DNA from: Symsagittifera roscoffensis
Taxonomy: Eukaryota > Xenacoelomorpha > Acoela > Convolutidae
Length of the DNA: 64,000 nucleotides
Reading direction: 5' to 3'
NCBI RefSeq assembly: GCF_963678635.1
Contig: NC_087067.1
Coordinates: forward strand, 54,056,233 to 54,120,232
Under the pieces are notes generated by a model that was given only the letters and a program-made list of their open reading frames with translations, made no database searches and was not told the DNA's origin. Shown here in pieces: positions 40,328 through 52,414 of this stretch. The translations under genes and the position numbers were made by a program. Positions within the stretch are counted from its first letter, which is position 1, and every line of letters begins with the position of its first letter.

Positions 40328-43300
40328 CTGAAAAGTGTTTGTTCCTAGACTGTTATCTTTCCTTGGGTGGGGTGGGGGTAATGTGGGGTGAAGATGTAGT
40401 AATAGTAAGTATAGTTGCCTTGTGGCTGTGTCTGGGGCTGTACATGTAGTGTGGTGAGTGTGGTGGCCACTCCGTACTTGTTGCTCACTCTGCATGTCCA
40501 CTCCCCTCTGTCCTCACTCTCCACACAGTCTGGGATGGTCATACTGGCCCTCACACAGTCCCCAGTGGCTGTCTGCTGCACATCTGTCAAGAAGTCCTCC
40601 CCCTCCACCCCACCTCCTCCGCCTGGTGCGCCTGACTGCTGACCTCCCGGATGCAGCCACTCCACCTTCATCGGCTCACTCCCTAAACACAACAGAACAC
40701 AGTCCCTCAAAACACTCATTTAGCTGACAATTGAAAGTAAACACTGCGATTTTTCATTAATTTCGCTTGGTCTTGTTTCCAGGAAAAAGTCAGATTGCGT
40801 TCGCTAATTTTGACAGTTTGGCAATCTGACCAATTTTTTTTGTAGTTTTTACTTGTACTTTACTTGTAAAGGGGGGAAACTGTTAAGTAGAGTAACTTGG
40901 CGGATTTTGGACCAATCAGATTGCAGCAAAGTTCAAGTTTTAATTTATAACGCTATAGTGCTCTTTTACTACTTTTATTTGAAGGGGTGGCCATTTTTCA
41001 GTAGATACCAAAGGGAGGGCGATTGTTGAGGAGATGCATATTATTTAGATACCTTGTATTTTGCATCTGAGAGTGACCCTGTCCCCATCGTGTGCGTGAG
41101 TGTCTGCGGGTAGGCCACACGTGAACAGAGGGGGTCCCACTGGGCCCCTCAACATCTGCTGAGTTGCCCTGAGGAGATCACTGCTCCTATTAAATTCTAT
41201 CTTCCTATCCATCCTCCGCTGCACGCAATCGCCACCACCGCCTAAAAACACCACCTGCATATCGAATCCAAATCACTTGCAATTAATCTGGAGTTTTTGC
41301 TGAGCTTATTAGTTGTCATGTAAAAGTACCACAAAACTGCGGACATTTACTTCGTCGAAGTGACCTCGCGTTTTACCAAAATAAGCAACAATTTATGACT
41401 TTTATGAACTACATTGTCTTTTGGCGCCTTCTCTCGTTTTTGCTTTTATGACCCTGCATCTTCTCTTTTTGCTAACTTTTCGTTTTGCATCATGCTTTGT
41501 TGGAGCTTCGTTTCGTATCTATTTGATTTTTAATGATCGGAAGTAATTTGCCTACAGTTGTTTCAATTTTTTTTATAAAGCTGTAAAAAACTAAGCTATC
41601 GAGTTCTGAAATAAAAAACTGTAATGCAAACTGATTTAAAAGAACTTCAATCATTATTAAGATATATAAGTGTTAAGTTCCTGATCGAGCCGTTTCAATT
41701 TCACGATTCACGACAATTACAAAAAAATTAATGAAAAAACCGACAGTTTCTTTTGATTTTTTAAATATTTTTTTCCCAAGATTACTATGATCAGAAGCGG
41801 ATTCAGGGGGGATTTGACCACCTGCCGACCAATAGGGTCCCCCCTTTGTACTATTTTGAGATATCCATTTTTGGCTGACGGACCCTAAAAGTTTTGTAAA
41901 AGCGCTTTTGGCACCAATATATACTAATTTTGAAGGGGGAGCGCGCGCGAAAAAAAGCGTTTTGTTGGTCAAAATTTTTAAAAAAATGCTTAAAAACGCT
42001 TTTTTGGCTTGTTTTTTTTCGAAATTTTGCCTGCGGTGCAGAAAATTTGGCCAAAACAGGGTCTCTTCAATTTGATCAATTTGATCGACCTAAAAAAAAG
42101 GTCGACAAAATTTTCGATTTTTTTTGTTGTTGAAAGTCTGCCCCCCCCCCCCCCCCCCCCTCGAGAAAATCCTAGATCCGCCCCTGACTATGATTGAAAC
42201 CGTTTGTACAACTTACTGAGCAGCCGAAACGAGTATTCTTGTTTTGTGGTGAATGGTTGCTGGAATTTTTCCTTCTTCGAAAAAGATGTGTAATTTGAGT
42301 CTATACTTGCCTCTCTTGACATCGAGGAACATGTCACAGCTGCAGCTGGTGGAGCTACTGGCGTCCTTCTTTCTTTTTGTGTCTGTGCCCGCCTCCTCCT
42401 CACCCTCTTTCTCTGCTGTCTGTTTCTCACTAGCAGCAGTAGTAGTTGAAGTAGAAGACGAGTGGGCAGCTGTGAGTGTGCACGTGTAAGTGCCGGTGTC
42501 CTCTGGGTGCATGGCATCCTGTATGACGAGACAGGCAAACCCGTCCGGAGTGTGGAACTGTCTGAAGTCCGCCTCATTCCGGATCACTCTCCCCTCATGC
42601 AGCCACACAATCGAATCCACCTTACCCTCGAACCTGAACCAGATCTTAATTTGCAATTAGTCCTTCGTCAATCAATAGCTTCAAATGAGCATGAAATCCT
42701 ATATGTTAAACGAATGACAGAAAAGTTAATGCCATGTTTTAGCTGACATAAGGCGCAATGGTTAAGGGGGTATCGAGCGCAATGTTTAAGAATCAATCAG
42801 TGCAAGATGAACTCGATTTAACTTCAAGGCTACACATACCTGCCTAATTTTTGTCCAAAATTTTGCGTTGTCAGAATTATTTCAGTCTGAAACGAATCAA
42901 CTAAAAACAGCAATCTCCATGCTCTGAGAGAAACTTTTCGGTCTATGAAATAACTTGAAGTATTTGAAAGCTTCATAGCTTGAATAGCTTGCTGAGAAAA
43001 ACTTAAGCTATTCGCGAACTGATCCAGTTCATGAAATAACTTGAAATGTTTCAAAGTTGCATAGCTCTAATAGCTTGCTTAGAAAAACTTACACTTTGCA
43101 CGAACCAAGTCAGTGTAAGAAATATCTTGGAATTAATTCAAAAGTTCATGGCTTGAATAGCTTGCTTAGAAAAACTTACACTTTTCGCGAATGGACTCAG
43201 TCTGAAATAACTTGAAATATTTCAAAGTTTCATAACTCTAATAGCATGATTATAAAAACTTAAATTTCTCAAACTGATTCGTTTTGTGAAATATCTTCAG

Positions 43301-45371
43301 CTTAAAATCTTAGCTTAAAATCTTGCTTTGAAAAACATAATTTGTTTGCCAACCGAATCCGTCTATGAAATCATTTGGAAATATTTCGGCGTTTCATGGC
43401 TTCGGTAGCTTGCTTAAAAAAACCTAATTTTTTCTTGAACCGATTTCCATCATGAAATAACTTGAAAAGTTTCAAAGTTTGATAGCATGAATAGTTTTTT
43501 ATAAATGTTTGTGAACCGATTCGTTTCATGAAATATCTTGAAATATTTCAAAGTTTCATAGCTAAAATAGCTCTTTTAGAAACACTTAAATATTTCTCCA
43601 TCCGGTTCTCTTTATGAAATAACTGAAATACTTCAAAAATTCATAGCTTGAATATCTTGCTTTGGAAAGCTTTAATTGTTAGCATAAAAACTAATTTTTC
43701 GCAAAACGTTCCCTTTTAAGAAAAAACTTGGAAATTTTTCATTTTTCATAGCCTCAATAGCTTGCTTAAGTAAAACTTGAATTTTTTGCGAACTGGTTTT
43801 CTCTAAGAAACACTTTGTATCTTTTCAATTCCTCATCGCTCGGTTAGCTCAAAAAAATTTCGGTCTAAATAACTCGAAATATTTCAAAAATACCTTGAGT
43901 TTTGAAAAAAAATTTGAAAAACATTTTTTATAAATTTGGATAACTTGAATAGAAAAACTTGAATCTTTTGCGAATCAGTTCGCTCTGTGAAATACTTTGA
44001 AGCATTTCAAAATTTCATCTGTTGAAGGACTCTAAAAGAAAAACTGAAACTTTTGGCTGTCCGATTCGCATCGTTTCAAACTTTCATTGCCTAAAAAAAT
44101 TGAACTTATTGCGAACTGATTCGGTCCATAAAAAGTTGTATGTATGTTTTTAGAGTATAGTTATTTTAGTTTGCACAATATCTGAATTTTGTGTTCCAAT
44201 TTTATGCTAGTTGTTTGCTCAAAAGAGGCGTTTTATGAGTGACGCCCGTTTTATATATGCGAATATTGGCTCGAAGACACTGGATTCGACCGGTTGACCG
44301 TTAGTTTACCTAAGCTAAAACTGGGGGTCATTTGCATTAAACAACACTAAGTGGCATATTGAGCGTGTTGTGACTGGAAGCAAAAATGGAGTAAAGAAAG
44401 AGTATAGAGGCAGTAGTAACGGTGGCGGTGGTGGTTTGTTACCTGCAGTAGAGTGTGATGCTCTCCTTGTCCACTGTCTGCACCATCCTCAAATACTCCA
44501 CTATTCGAACAGCACCACTCTCAACTATACTCTTCTCAATCTCTTTTTCTTCTTCCTTCTTCTTCTTCTTCTCAGTCTCTCTCGCCTCTCTTGTCCGTCT
44601 GCTACTGCTGCTACTTCCCACTCCTCCTCCCCCTTCTTCATATCTGGAAAGAGAACTGGAATAGTCGCCTCTTGTGCTGCTTGTCTTGTACTTCTCTAGT
44701 GACAATCTGTTCCTCTTCTCCCCTCCTCCTCCGCCTCCACTGGGGAGTGTCGTGTACTTGTACCTGTACTTAGTGTCTGCTGCTGATAACGAGTAGCTAC
44801 TCAGTTTCAGTTTGGGACTGGCCACTGTCGAGAATGCACTGGAACAGTCCCGCTCAATATCAATCGAAGAAGAGCTCTCTGATCCCCCATAGGGTGACAG
44901 TGGTGACACTGGTTCTCCTTCTTTGGACAATATTCGGTCTCTATATGCGTCCCCTTCTATTGTAATGCTGAGACTTTCCGCGTGATCTGTTTGTCGTGGT
45001 GGTGGTTCATGGTCCTCGTTGTATTCAGCTGCTTCTGCTGTTGTAGTAGTTGTTGTTGTAGTTGTTGTTGAGGATGAAGATGCCAGCAGTGCAAGTGTGT
45101 TATTATCGCCACTGGACACTGCTGGTGTTGTTGTGGCGATGTCCCCGAATGAGTTGGCATGTTCCAGCTGCTTCTGCCCCTCTTCTTCTTCTTCCATCTT
45201 CGCTGTCTCCTCCTGGCTGTCCCGTGTGTGTTGTGTGGATCCCTCCCCTCCTCCAGCACTGTTGCTCTTCCCAATTGCAGAAGAGTCGCCCATAACCCCT
45301 TGTGAATTAAGGTCGCCAGGTGTCTCTTTCGCCATCAGTGTCTCTGCTTCTTCACTTCGCTCTGATGTCAT
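38658..45371 (-). CDS. Two-Ig-domain protein, palladin/titin-like, five predicted exons (1124 aa)
   Basis: Joining 45371-44443, 42633-42311, 41241-41053, 40682-40419 and 40327-38658 gives 3375 bases, exactly 1125 codons, with all phases compatible. An acidic, Ser/Thr/Gly-rich N-terminus (1-285) with a Thr run leads to Ig domain 1 (Cys309, Trp320, Cys361, DTGTYTC). A variable Ser/Lys linker follows, then Ig domain 2 (Cys477, Trp489, Cys544, RGEWTC), then a 580-residue low-complexity tail rich in Ser, Thr, Asn, Gln and basic SP/TP sites. I-set Ig domains in long disordered proteins are typical of cytoskeletal proteins (palladin, myotilin, obscurin-like). The exact orthologue is not identified. 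Upstream or downstream exons may exist. Two of the four introns require GC donors. Confidence 0.8.
40419..40682 (-). CDS. Ig gene exon 4
   Basis: Acceptor TTGTGTTTAG; carries most of Ig domain 2 (KVEWLHPGG, a Gly-rich insertion, RGEWTCRVSN). The phase required by exon 5 is met only by a GC donor, ACAAG|GCAACT. The GT donors nearby give stops after joining. Confidence 0.65.
41053..41241 (-). CDS. Ig gene exon 3
   Basis: Acceptor GTTTTTAG; 63 codons linking the two Ig domains; ends within domain 2 (DRVTLRCKIQ) at donor AAG|GTATCT, phase 1. The sequence before the Ig part is basic (RRMDRK). Confidence 0.75.
41792..42186. mobile_element. hAT-like MITE, 395 bp, in intron 2
   Basis: Terminal inverted repeats CAGAAGCGGATTC and GATCCGCCCCTG. 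An exact 8-bp target duplication ACTATGAT flanks it (41784-41791 and 42187-42194). It has no coding capacity and contains a run of 20 C (42141-42160) near its right end. The 8-bp duplication and CAG...CTG ends indicate the hAT superfamily. Confidence 0.9.
42311..42633 (-). CDS. Ig gene exon 2
   Basis: Acceptor GGTTCAG, continuing Ig domain 1 in frame (FEGK, IVWLHEG, DTGTYTC). It ends AGAG|GCAAGTA, a GC donor with otherwise perfect consensus. Only this phase-1 donor keeps the frame open into exon 3. Using the GT four bases further leads to a stop soon after the junction. Confidence 0.75.
42880..44130. repeat. Diverged satellite of about 85-95 bp units in intron 1
   Basis: About a dozen imperfect units share TGAAATAACTTGAAA, TTTCAAAGTTTCATAG and AATAGCTTGCTTAGAAAAACTT blocks, with unit markers near 42983, 43068, 43158, 43245, 43408, 43570, 43650 and 43755. 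It lies wholly in intron 1 of the Ig gene. Decay increases towards the right end. Confidence 0.8.
44443..45371 (-). CDS. Ig gene exon 1
   Basis: Starts with ATG at 45371 and ends in the first half of Ig domain 1 (ITLYC). The donor is AG|GTAACA (phase 2). The exon encodes Thr, Ser, Gly and Glu runs, so its antisense frames are long but meaningless. The start could be an internal Met if there is another upstream exon. Confidence 0.75.
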
Positions 45372-48300
45372 TCTGCTGACAGTTGCAGTCGCTTGTTATT
45401 ATTTTGATTTTGTGCTTCAACTTCAAACAGTTTTATTGACGATAAGAATGTGTCCTAATCCAGTTTATGAATTTGGTAACACGCGTCCAACAATGTGCTT
45501 TTGAGATTTATGGACTCCATATGTTCAACTTGTTTATGGAAGTTGATCGAAATATAGAAAGGGAGTATTTACTCAAATGACTGAATGTGAATTGAAAATA
45601 TAGTTCTGCTGTTTTAATATTTCTACAAGGTGGTGTTCGTGCGGTGGTTTGCAGCTTGTGCTAATTACACACCGGTTAGGTTATCAAAACTTACCGACAA
45701 ATAGAGTTGAGTATTCGAAATATTCTGATGTTGTGTGTGGACCCTGGTCCCAATAAGGTGTCCTCCTTAAATTATGCTTTGTAATAATTTATTGCGATTC
45801 ATTTTGTATTCAATAAGAGACGGATTTGGTTGTGCCTATTTTAGTTTCCCTTTTCTAAATTGGTCGAAATCTTTTTCATGTTGCATTAGATCTGTTTTAC
45901 GATCTTCCGTGAAGAGAACTGAATGAGAGAGATCCCTCGAAAGCTAATTCCCACTTGGCTAGTTCTCTAAACTGGCGCTCCTCCGTAATCAAAATGCTAA
46001 TATTAGAAGTTATGGTCTGCTTCGTGGCTTTCGGGGGTGTTTTTGTTGGGTTTGCAGCTGTGAATTCAGTGATAGGATCCCTCGAAATCCAGTTCAATTC
46101 GAGTAGGCGTCGTCCTTGTGGGTCTCTTGTATTAATGCATGTTGCACTGGTTTATTTAGCCCGACAAGCCTTGGTTGTGATTTTCTAAATGGCAGTTTAG
46201 GTTACAGCATGGCTTGATTGCTATCTGCCCGTGTGCTCTCTCTCTCTCTCTTTGCTTTTTGCCTTCCAGCCGCTCCTTCGTGTGTGTTCCTCTTTCTTAG
46301 CTGTTCCCTCTAATTCCAGACAGCTTAAGTCAGCCTAGATTCAACTGAGTGCCATTCGCAAGTATATGTGAAGCGGCCATTTGACAGGTCTGCTAAAAAG
46401 TCGGAAAATTCCTCACGCTAAGAGGCTTTGTTTTACAGTCTTAGAGTATTTGCTGACAACTCTGAGAGAGTTTGCAAAAAACTGAACGTCGGATATTTCT
46501 TACTTAGCTGTACAGAGGTGTGATGTTTTTACGGTTGTAATTACAGTGCTGATTTGAAATATCCGGACAAAACGAATAAAACTTCAAATTTTAAACTAGT
46601 TTTTTTTAAATTGGTTGACTTGAGGCAAAAAAAAAATGATGGAGCCAAAACTTGCCTTGATTTTTAGCAGAAATATTATGGTGCAGTTCATTCTGCCAAA
46701 TTCGGGTCCGAAATTCTACCCAAAAGTGATCAATTTTGGCTTTTTTAGTCAATGAAAATTTACGCCAGAACTACCGAACGAATCAAAGGCTGATAAAAAT
46801 ATACCAAAATGAGCCTCTTATATAGCCCAACAAACTTGAAGATGGGTGCAATCATTCAACTTTAGTATAAACAAATTTATTTTCTTTGATAGTCAATAAG
46901 TGTCATTTTTACTATATAAATAACCCAATTTTTATATGAAAACCATGCTGAAACATTTTGTTCATTTTTTAGAGATTATACCCTTCTTTAACTTTGTTCG
47001 GGTACATAAGATGCTCACTTTGATGTAATTTTCATCAGCAATTGATCCGGTAGTTCCAGCATAATTTTTCAATAACTAGAAAAGGCCAAAAATGATCTTT
47101 TATGGGGTCGAAGTTTGGGCCCAAATTTTTCAGATTGTTTGCACTGTAATAAATCTGCTAAAGTTCTACGCACTTTTTGTAGTCATCTTTTAATTTTAGT
47201 TTTTTTTTTGTGTTATCCGTATAATTTAAATCAGTACTATCCGATAGTGAAATAGCATGTCTTTTATCTGCTTTAATAGTAGCTGGTATTTGGAAGATAG
47301 GAAAGTAGTATGGGGAGTTCGGAAAGACATCAAACTCTATTTCTGGAGAAACCCATGGGGGTAATTTTTTTTTTAAATTTTTTTTCTGATATTTGTATTT
47401 TCTTATCAAACTGGAATATAGACTTTTTTCGGGTTAACCACTTGTTTAACAGAATAACTTGAATCAGTTATATCTTGGTTCATATTGAATTCAAACTTCT
47501 ATGCGTTCCCGGCCAACTTAGGATGGAGGTAACGATTATGCCTGGGATTACATTAAAGTCCTTCAATTGAGAAATACTCGCACGTCTGATTTAAAAAGCA
47601 GTATTTGATATAGTTATTTTATTGTAACCCAAAATTTTAAAAAGAATGCATTGATTAACAAGCTGCGTAGAATGAAAAAAGGGTTTAGGCTTCCTTGACA
47701 CGTCGTTTCTAAGAAACTGGTTTTTGACTTGATTGAAAAGCAGCAGTTTGTGTAAGATTTTTTCTCTGATTGGCAATTTTTCATAATAAAAGCAAATTTT
47801 TGTTTTCTTCTATAGAGAAAAAATCAATTAAAAGTGCTGTGATTTTGAAGTTGTTGTTTCGGGATGTGTATACTTAGATTATTTTGGCCTAAAAACTTGA
47901 AAGAAATTGCTCGCTGAGCCGACATAATGCAGATTTTTTTCCAAGCGCTTCCAAAGAGTGGGAAAGAACTATGGCCTAGATGTTTAGCTGATTTTACTGC
48001 GTTGAAGAAAGTGCGGTTGAGGTAAAGTTCTACCAGTCGTGATTCAAAAGGAATTTGTCGAGAAAACTGGTCTGCATTATGTCGCTTTTTAAACTTAAGT
48101 TTAGTATATAGTGAATATTCTGTAGAATCAGAGGTCTCTCTTTTTCAACGATGAAAGATTTTAAACTCACAGGCATATGAATTTTGGATGATTTATATGT
48201 TCTAGCAGCATACTTTAATCTGTGTGTTGGTCAATTCTTTTTTTTTGCAATGATAGTTTTCTGTGCCTGTTTTTGGAAGGATCTTCAAGTCTTTGTTTTT

Positions 48301-48791
48301 AAGTATTGCTAGCGATCGCAGTGTCATGTTAAGTGAGGTTCAGAGTATGACGTGATCGCGGCATGGTCACTTGTCAATCTACAAAACTAGCCGCTAGCAG
48401 GGTGATTTCAAGAGATGTTATTCAAATGCCAATGCTATAAATAAATTTTCAAACTCCTAGCCTGGAAATTCAGAGTCTTGCATCCTCTCATCTGCGCTTT
48501 GCAAACACAATTGATAAAACGGCGGAAAGAAGCTCTAAATAGTTTTAAAAAAAATTGAAATAAAGAAAGAAAAGGTAAAAGTAAGGAAATTAAAACTTTT
48601 TTCGTTCCATGTTTGCGAGTACTGCTTCGCCTTTGTTCAAGTTGCGGTTATTAGTCTTAGCGTTTTGCTGAAATGACCTTGCGCAGGCGCTTTTCACTAA
48701 TGTCATACCATGCAGTATGATGTATGTGAAATACCGAATCCGAACGGATTGGTAAACTACAATCTCTGGTCGTAACTCAAGTAAGACAACT
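45372..48791. other. Intergenic region with one fold-back element
   Basis: No gene is recognised. It contains a short TC microsatellite (about 46239-46251), the fold-back element annotated separately, and a fragment near 47485-47560 that also occurs at 31615-31700. A 77-codon ORF at 45955-46188 is hydrophobic but has no recognisable relatives. Confidence 0.45.
46692..47133. mobile_element. Fold-back element: long diverged inverted repeat
   Basis: About 165 bp at 46692-46858 pairs with the reverse complement of about 46970-47133. The paired blocks are CAAATTCGGGTCC/AAATTTGGGCCC, TTTTGGC followed by TTTTTAGT, GAACTACCG, GATGAAAAT and GAGCATCTTAT/GAGCCTCTTAT. The central loop is about 110 bp. 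It is a candidate non-autonomous transposon with long terminal repeats; target duplications were not resolved. Confidence 0.75.
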
Positions 48792-48934
48792 TGTTTTTAA
48801 GCCGTTAATTCATCTTCTGCTCTTTCAGCAAAGTTTGTTATCTTTTCTCACCACAAGGTCAAATGACCATTATAAATTGCTCAACGTAGTGAGTCTAGAA
48901 ATATATAACGTTTGCCAATCCGGAACGTATGACA
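48792..48934 (-). repeat. LTR (left copy) of the small element
   Basis: Shares blocks ATCTTTTCTCAC, ACAAGGTCAAATGACCA and GTAGTGAGTC with 50109-50252, at roughly 85-90 percent identity by eye. The divergence indicates an older insertion than the 24.4-kb element. Confidence 0.7.
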
Positions 48935-48967
48935 TTCCCCTGGGAAAGTTAAAGTTCATGAGTTTCA

Positions 48968-49037
48968 AGTCCCTCAGGGACTAGAGTTTATTCAGTCCCT
49001 ATGGGACTACTTTGAGTTTTTGAGTCCCAGTGGGACT
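48968..49037 (-). repeat. Three AGTCCC-NNN-GGGACT palindromes
   Basis: Perfect 6-bp arms with different 3-base centres (TCA, TAT, AGT) at 48968-48982, 48994-49008 and 49023-49037, just inside the 3' LTR of the small element. Conserved arms with changed loops suggest that pairing or a palindromic binding site matters. Confidence 0.8.
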
Positions 49038-50108
49038 GGTTGGTATGAAGTTTTTCGCATGGTGTTGTCTGGCGTTTGTCAGTTTTGTCTGTCTTGTAAG
49101 TCTCGCCTTCGTTTTCCTCTTCCTAATGTTTCGCGTGTTCTTCGGGTGAGTCTGCGTCTTTCTTCGTGATCTTTTGTACCTAGATTTTCTGGTTTTGTGT
49201 ATCAATGACAAAAAGTACTTCGTTTTGATTTTGTATGGTGTCTCTATTGGGGCTGTTCATCGGTGAAACTAGATCGACGATGTCGATTGACTTTTCCTTT
49301 GGTTTTGGTTTTGTGGCTTCGATAAATTTGACGAGGGCTTGATTTTCTGGCGTATTTTCTTTGAAACCCATTTCCTGTATCAAGCTTTTAATGTTAGACT
49401 TAATTTCCGTTGATACTATATCCGCTGGTGAATCTATGGCAAATTGGTTTTTCTATTTTTTTTTCTCTTTGTGTCCTCGATTGTATGTATCGGTATCGGG
49501 TTTCCCAGTGCTCCGGCTAGGGTCGATTTTCTGTTTTGTATTGATTTTTGGGTTAGTTTGATAATTTTCTACGTTGGGTGTCTTCTTTTGGTTTAGTCTC
49601 TTTGGCGATGGGGCAGTGTTCCCTGACGAGGAACAGTCTTCGCTTGACGTTGTTGCCTATTTCTGGAGTTACTGGTTGTTGAGCTGTATGGTCCATTGTG
49701 TTTGACATTTTCCCCTATGCCTAAAAGCTCTTACCCTGTGTTAGTGTTCTTTGCGGCTTTCAAGCTGTTCTTTGCCGGTTGGTTTCGCCTTTCTTTTTTT
49801 GGGCTGTCTTGTATATTCTCCTGTTTTTCTTACCTTGTGAGCGTCTTTGGTAGCCCTGTTGCCGTGTCTTCCTTGAACATCGGATGTTGAGGCGCATTTG
49901 GATGTTCTATGTCTTAAAAATGCCAACTAGGTCCCGTTCTCCGCGCGGATTTGTATGCGACATAGTCACTTAGCCGTGACGGTCTGCATGTCCCATAAAT
50001 CATTGGGTTAGCAACAAAATTAAACCCGCTGTTCCTCAATAACCTTGGTTGTTTCCTTTGTGTTTGCACCCAAGCTGTGCGTGGTGTGTGTATCAGAATT
50101 TTCCCGTC

Positions 50109-50252
50109 TGGTTTATAAACCGTAAATGCATCTTCTGCGCTTTCAGCACAGTTTCTTATCTTTTCTCACTACAAGGTCAAATGACCAACATAAATTGCTC
50201 AAAGTAGTGAGTCCATAAATATATAACGCTTACCAATTCGGACCGGCTGACA
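50109..50252 (-). repeat. LTR (right copy) of the small element
   Basis: Second copy of the repeat at 48792-48934, in the same orientation. It ends GGCTGACA at the outer side. Confidence 0.7.
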
Positions 50253-51622
50253 ACTACAATAGCTCAACCCTAGTTTGTGTAATATTGTGAAGCCAATTTT
50301 TGTGTAATATTGTGACGCCAAGTGAAGAACTTGGATTAGAGCAAAACTAATGCCTTCTACACGAATTTAGCATAAGCTTTTAGGCTTCTTGTTGCTTGCG
50401 TTGTAATTGATTAAATTATTAAGTGTTAATGCGTTGGACTTTTGAGTGGCTGGGTGGAGTTCGATTCCTATCTATTTCCGTTAACTTTTTGCTGTTCGGA
50501 TTTACCAATCGTTTTTTACGTTTTTTTTTTGAATATTTCGTTAGATTTAGTAGTGTTAGTTTTGTCTGTCATGCTCGACGTGAAGACATCATTTGTGAGT
50601 GGCGTTTTGTGCGTTGAGTTTGAAATATAGTCTGGTGTTGAGCTAACTAACTATATGGATGTGGTTGAACAGATAGTATGAGGAAAACACTGATTCTGTT
50701 GTTGTTGTTGGATCTCCTTGGTTGAGTTTAAGGAAGCTTAAGCAGATATCCAAGTGTATGCAATGTAAATCTATCTAGTTGTAGAGTTAGATGCGATTCA
50801 GTGGTAGTGGTGATATGGTGCTTGATATGCTAGTCTAGTACAAGCTGTCAAATTGTATCAACTGTGCTACCAAAATGAAACAACAACTGTGTCCTTCGTG
50901 TTAATCAATTGTGGTCTCTGATTCGTTTCAGATTTATTTTGTATATAGATTGAATTGATGGTGTATGGAAGCTTCCCTGGTGCTAGCATCCTATCTTTTG
51001 TTTCTTGGGATCCCAATTTGACTTTTACTAACGCGACCTTGAATCAAATTCTCAGCTCTGATTGGGCCTAGAAACTGCTTATCGTCACTGTGCAATCAAA
51101 GTCAAACTATTTAAAGAACCAAACAACCAAATTGTTTAAATTCGACCCCAATAATATTTCACTCTTTGTTAGTCAAGACCAATTAATGAGGTTGAACTCA
51201 GTTATAGATTTTGAAGTTCCCTTTTAATGTTAACAGATCTTCGAACCAAGACAAGCAAATGATACAAAATTGGAACGACAAGTTGATGTTAGTTTAATAT
51301 TCTGAACTTCAGAGCAGTCTACCATCGCACAAAAGGGCGCAGGCGTTGCTTCGCTCTTTTAAATTCATGTGATCGGAGCTGAGGCGAGAGAGAACAGATT
51401 TTAAATTGTGTTTGACTAGTCAACAAGAGACCCGATCAGTTAAATAGCTATCAAAGAACGAATTAACTGCTGCTGAGAACAACTGACCAACATGTGTTAA
51501 TTTGACGTTTCAGTCAGTTCGAGGTCGGTCGCAAGCGTAGAGAATTATCTTCGAGTGGGAACTTATTTTTTATTACTCTGACTCTCTGATCATCAGTGGT
51601 AACAAAATTTGCTCCCCTTAAA
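50253..51622. other. Upstream region of the PAQR gene
   Basis: No ORF is supported. It presumably contains the promoter and 5' untranslated sequence of the PAQR gene. No clear TATA box or start can be assigned. Confidence 0.4.
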
Positions 51623-51841
51623 ATGACAGTGGACACTAGTGACACTTCTTCTACTTGTGTCAGTGGGGGCGAGCAACAATTGCGTCATCGTCAGCAGCAG
51701 CATTCTGCATCAACCTCCCCTCCCTCTATACGTGAGGAGCATCACTTTGAGTATGGGGTGGAGGGGGAGTCTAGTCCGGGACATCCCTGTAAACCACAGT
51801 CACTAGCCGAGACCATTAGATGCGAAGTCAGGGAATTGAAG
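51623..51841 (+). CDS. Adiponectin receptor (PAQR) gene, coding exon 1
   Basis: ATG at 51623 opens a 73-codon exon, Ser/Thr/Gln-rich and disordered, ending in a charged segment (CEVRELK) at the donor AAG|GTGAGA, phase 0. It joins exon 2 in frame. Adiponectin receptors have such a variable cytosolic N-terminus before the conserved PAQR core. Assignment of this exon rests on its phase, the charged end and position. A different first exon is possible. Confidence 0.65.
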
Positions 51842-52414
51842 GTGAGAAAAATGGTTTGCTGAAAACAAAGTCTTTCGATTGACTTTCCTTAAAGATATTC
51901 CTTTGTTACCACGGGCAAAAGTGTCCCAATGAAGTTAAAAACATTCTTTTTGAGTCGCTTCAATCTTTTTTTTTTACTTTTTACAGGCTGTCCGAAGATG
52001 TCCTGATTCAGACAGGTTATCGAAACGTTCACAATGTGAATTAGTTTTAAGAATGGTTGAATGAAGACTCCGTTTTTCTGATACCTTCTCCTTGTTATTT
52101 GGTTTTTGGGACCAAGTTCAAATCATTCATATGCCTCGGTAAAGTTTTGGTTTGAATGCCTTTTAAAAATATTTTAAATTTCATCATTTATAATGACTTT
52201 GTCCTTGCTATAGTTAAGCTTTCTGTGCCACATGGTGTTAGGAATGGTAGGAGAGGAGTTAGGATTTTTAGGACTACTATAAAATAAGAGTGTTCAGGTA
52301 GTCCATTTTGACAAAGATTGAGTGCACTTTTTAAAATGAACCTGGTCTCAAACACAGTTAGGTTGCATCTAACATTTTGCACCCATGAATTTTAACTTGA
52401 AATATGATCTTGGC

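Larger units (their letters stand above)
48792..50252 (-). mobile_element. Small LTR retrotransposon remnant, minus strand
   Basis: Direct repeats of about 143 bp bound 1.17 kb. The sequence just left of the left repeat (GACAACT) recurs right after the right repeat, consistent with a target duplication including CAACT. On the minus strand the repeats start TGTC, and the left one is preceded by a purine tract (CAGGGGAA), as expected of a polypurine tract next to a 3' LTR. The interior has short, hydrophilic, frame-broken coding stretches (49383-48999 and near 49700). No protease or RT is recognised. It is probably non-autonomous or decayed. Confidence 0.65.

Noticed and set aside
45019-45504. 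161-codon plus-strand ORF opposite Ig exon 1
   Set aside because: It is an antisense shadow of the Thr/Ser-repeat coding sequence (runs of Val from ACA/ACT repeats) with no recognisable domain.
45955-46188. Small hydrophobic membrane protein
   Set aside because: 77 codons, no relatives recognised, a hydrophobic stretch in AT-rich DNA only. Not enough to call a gene.
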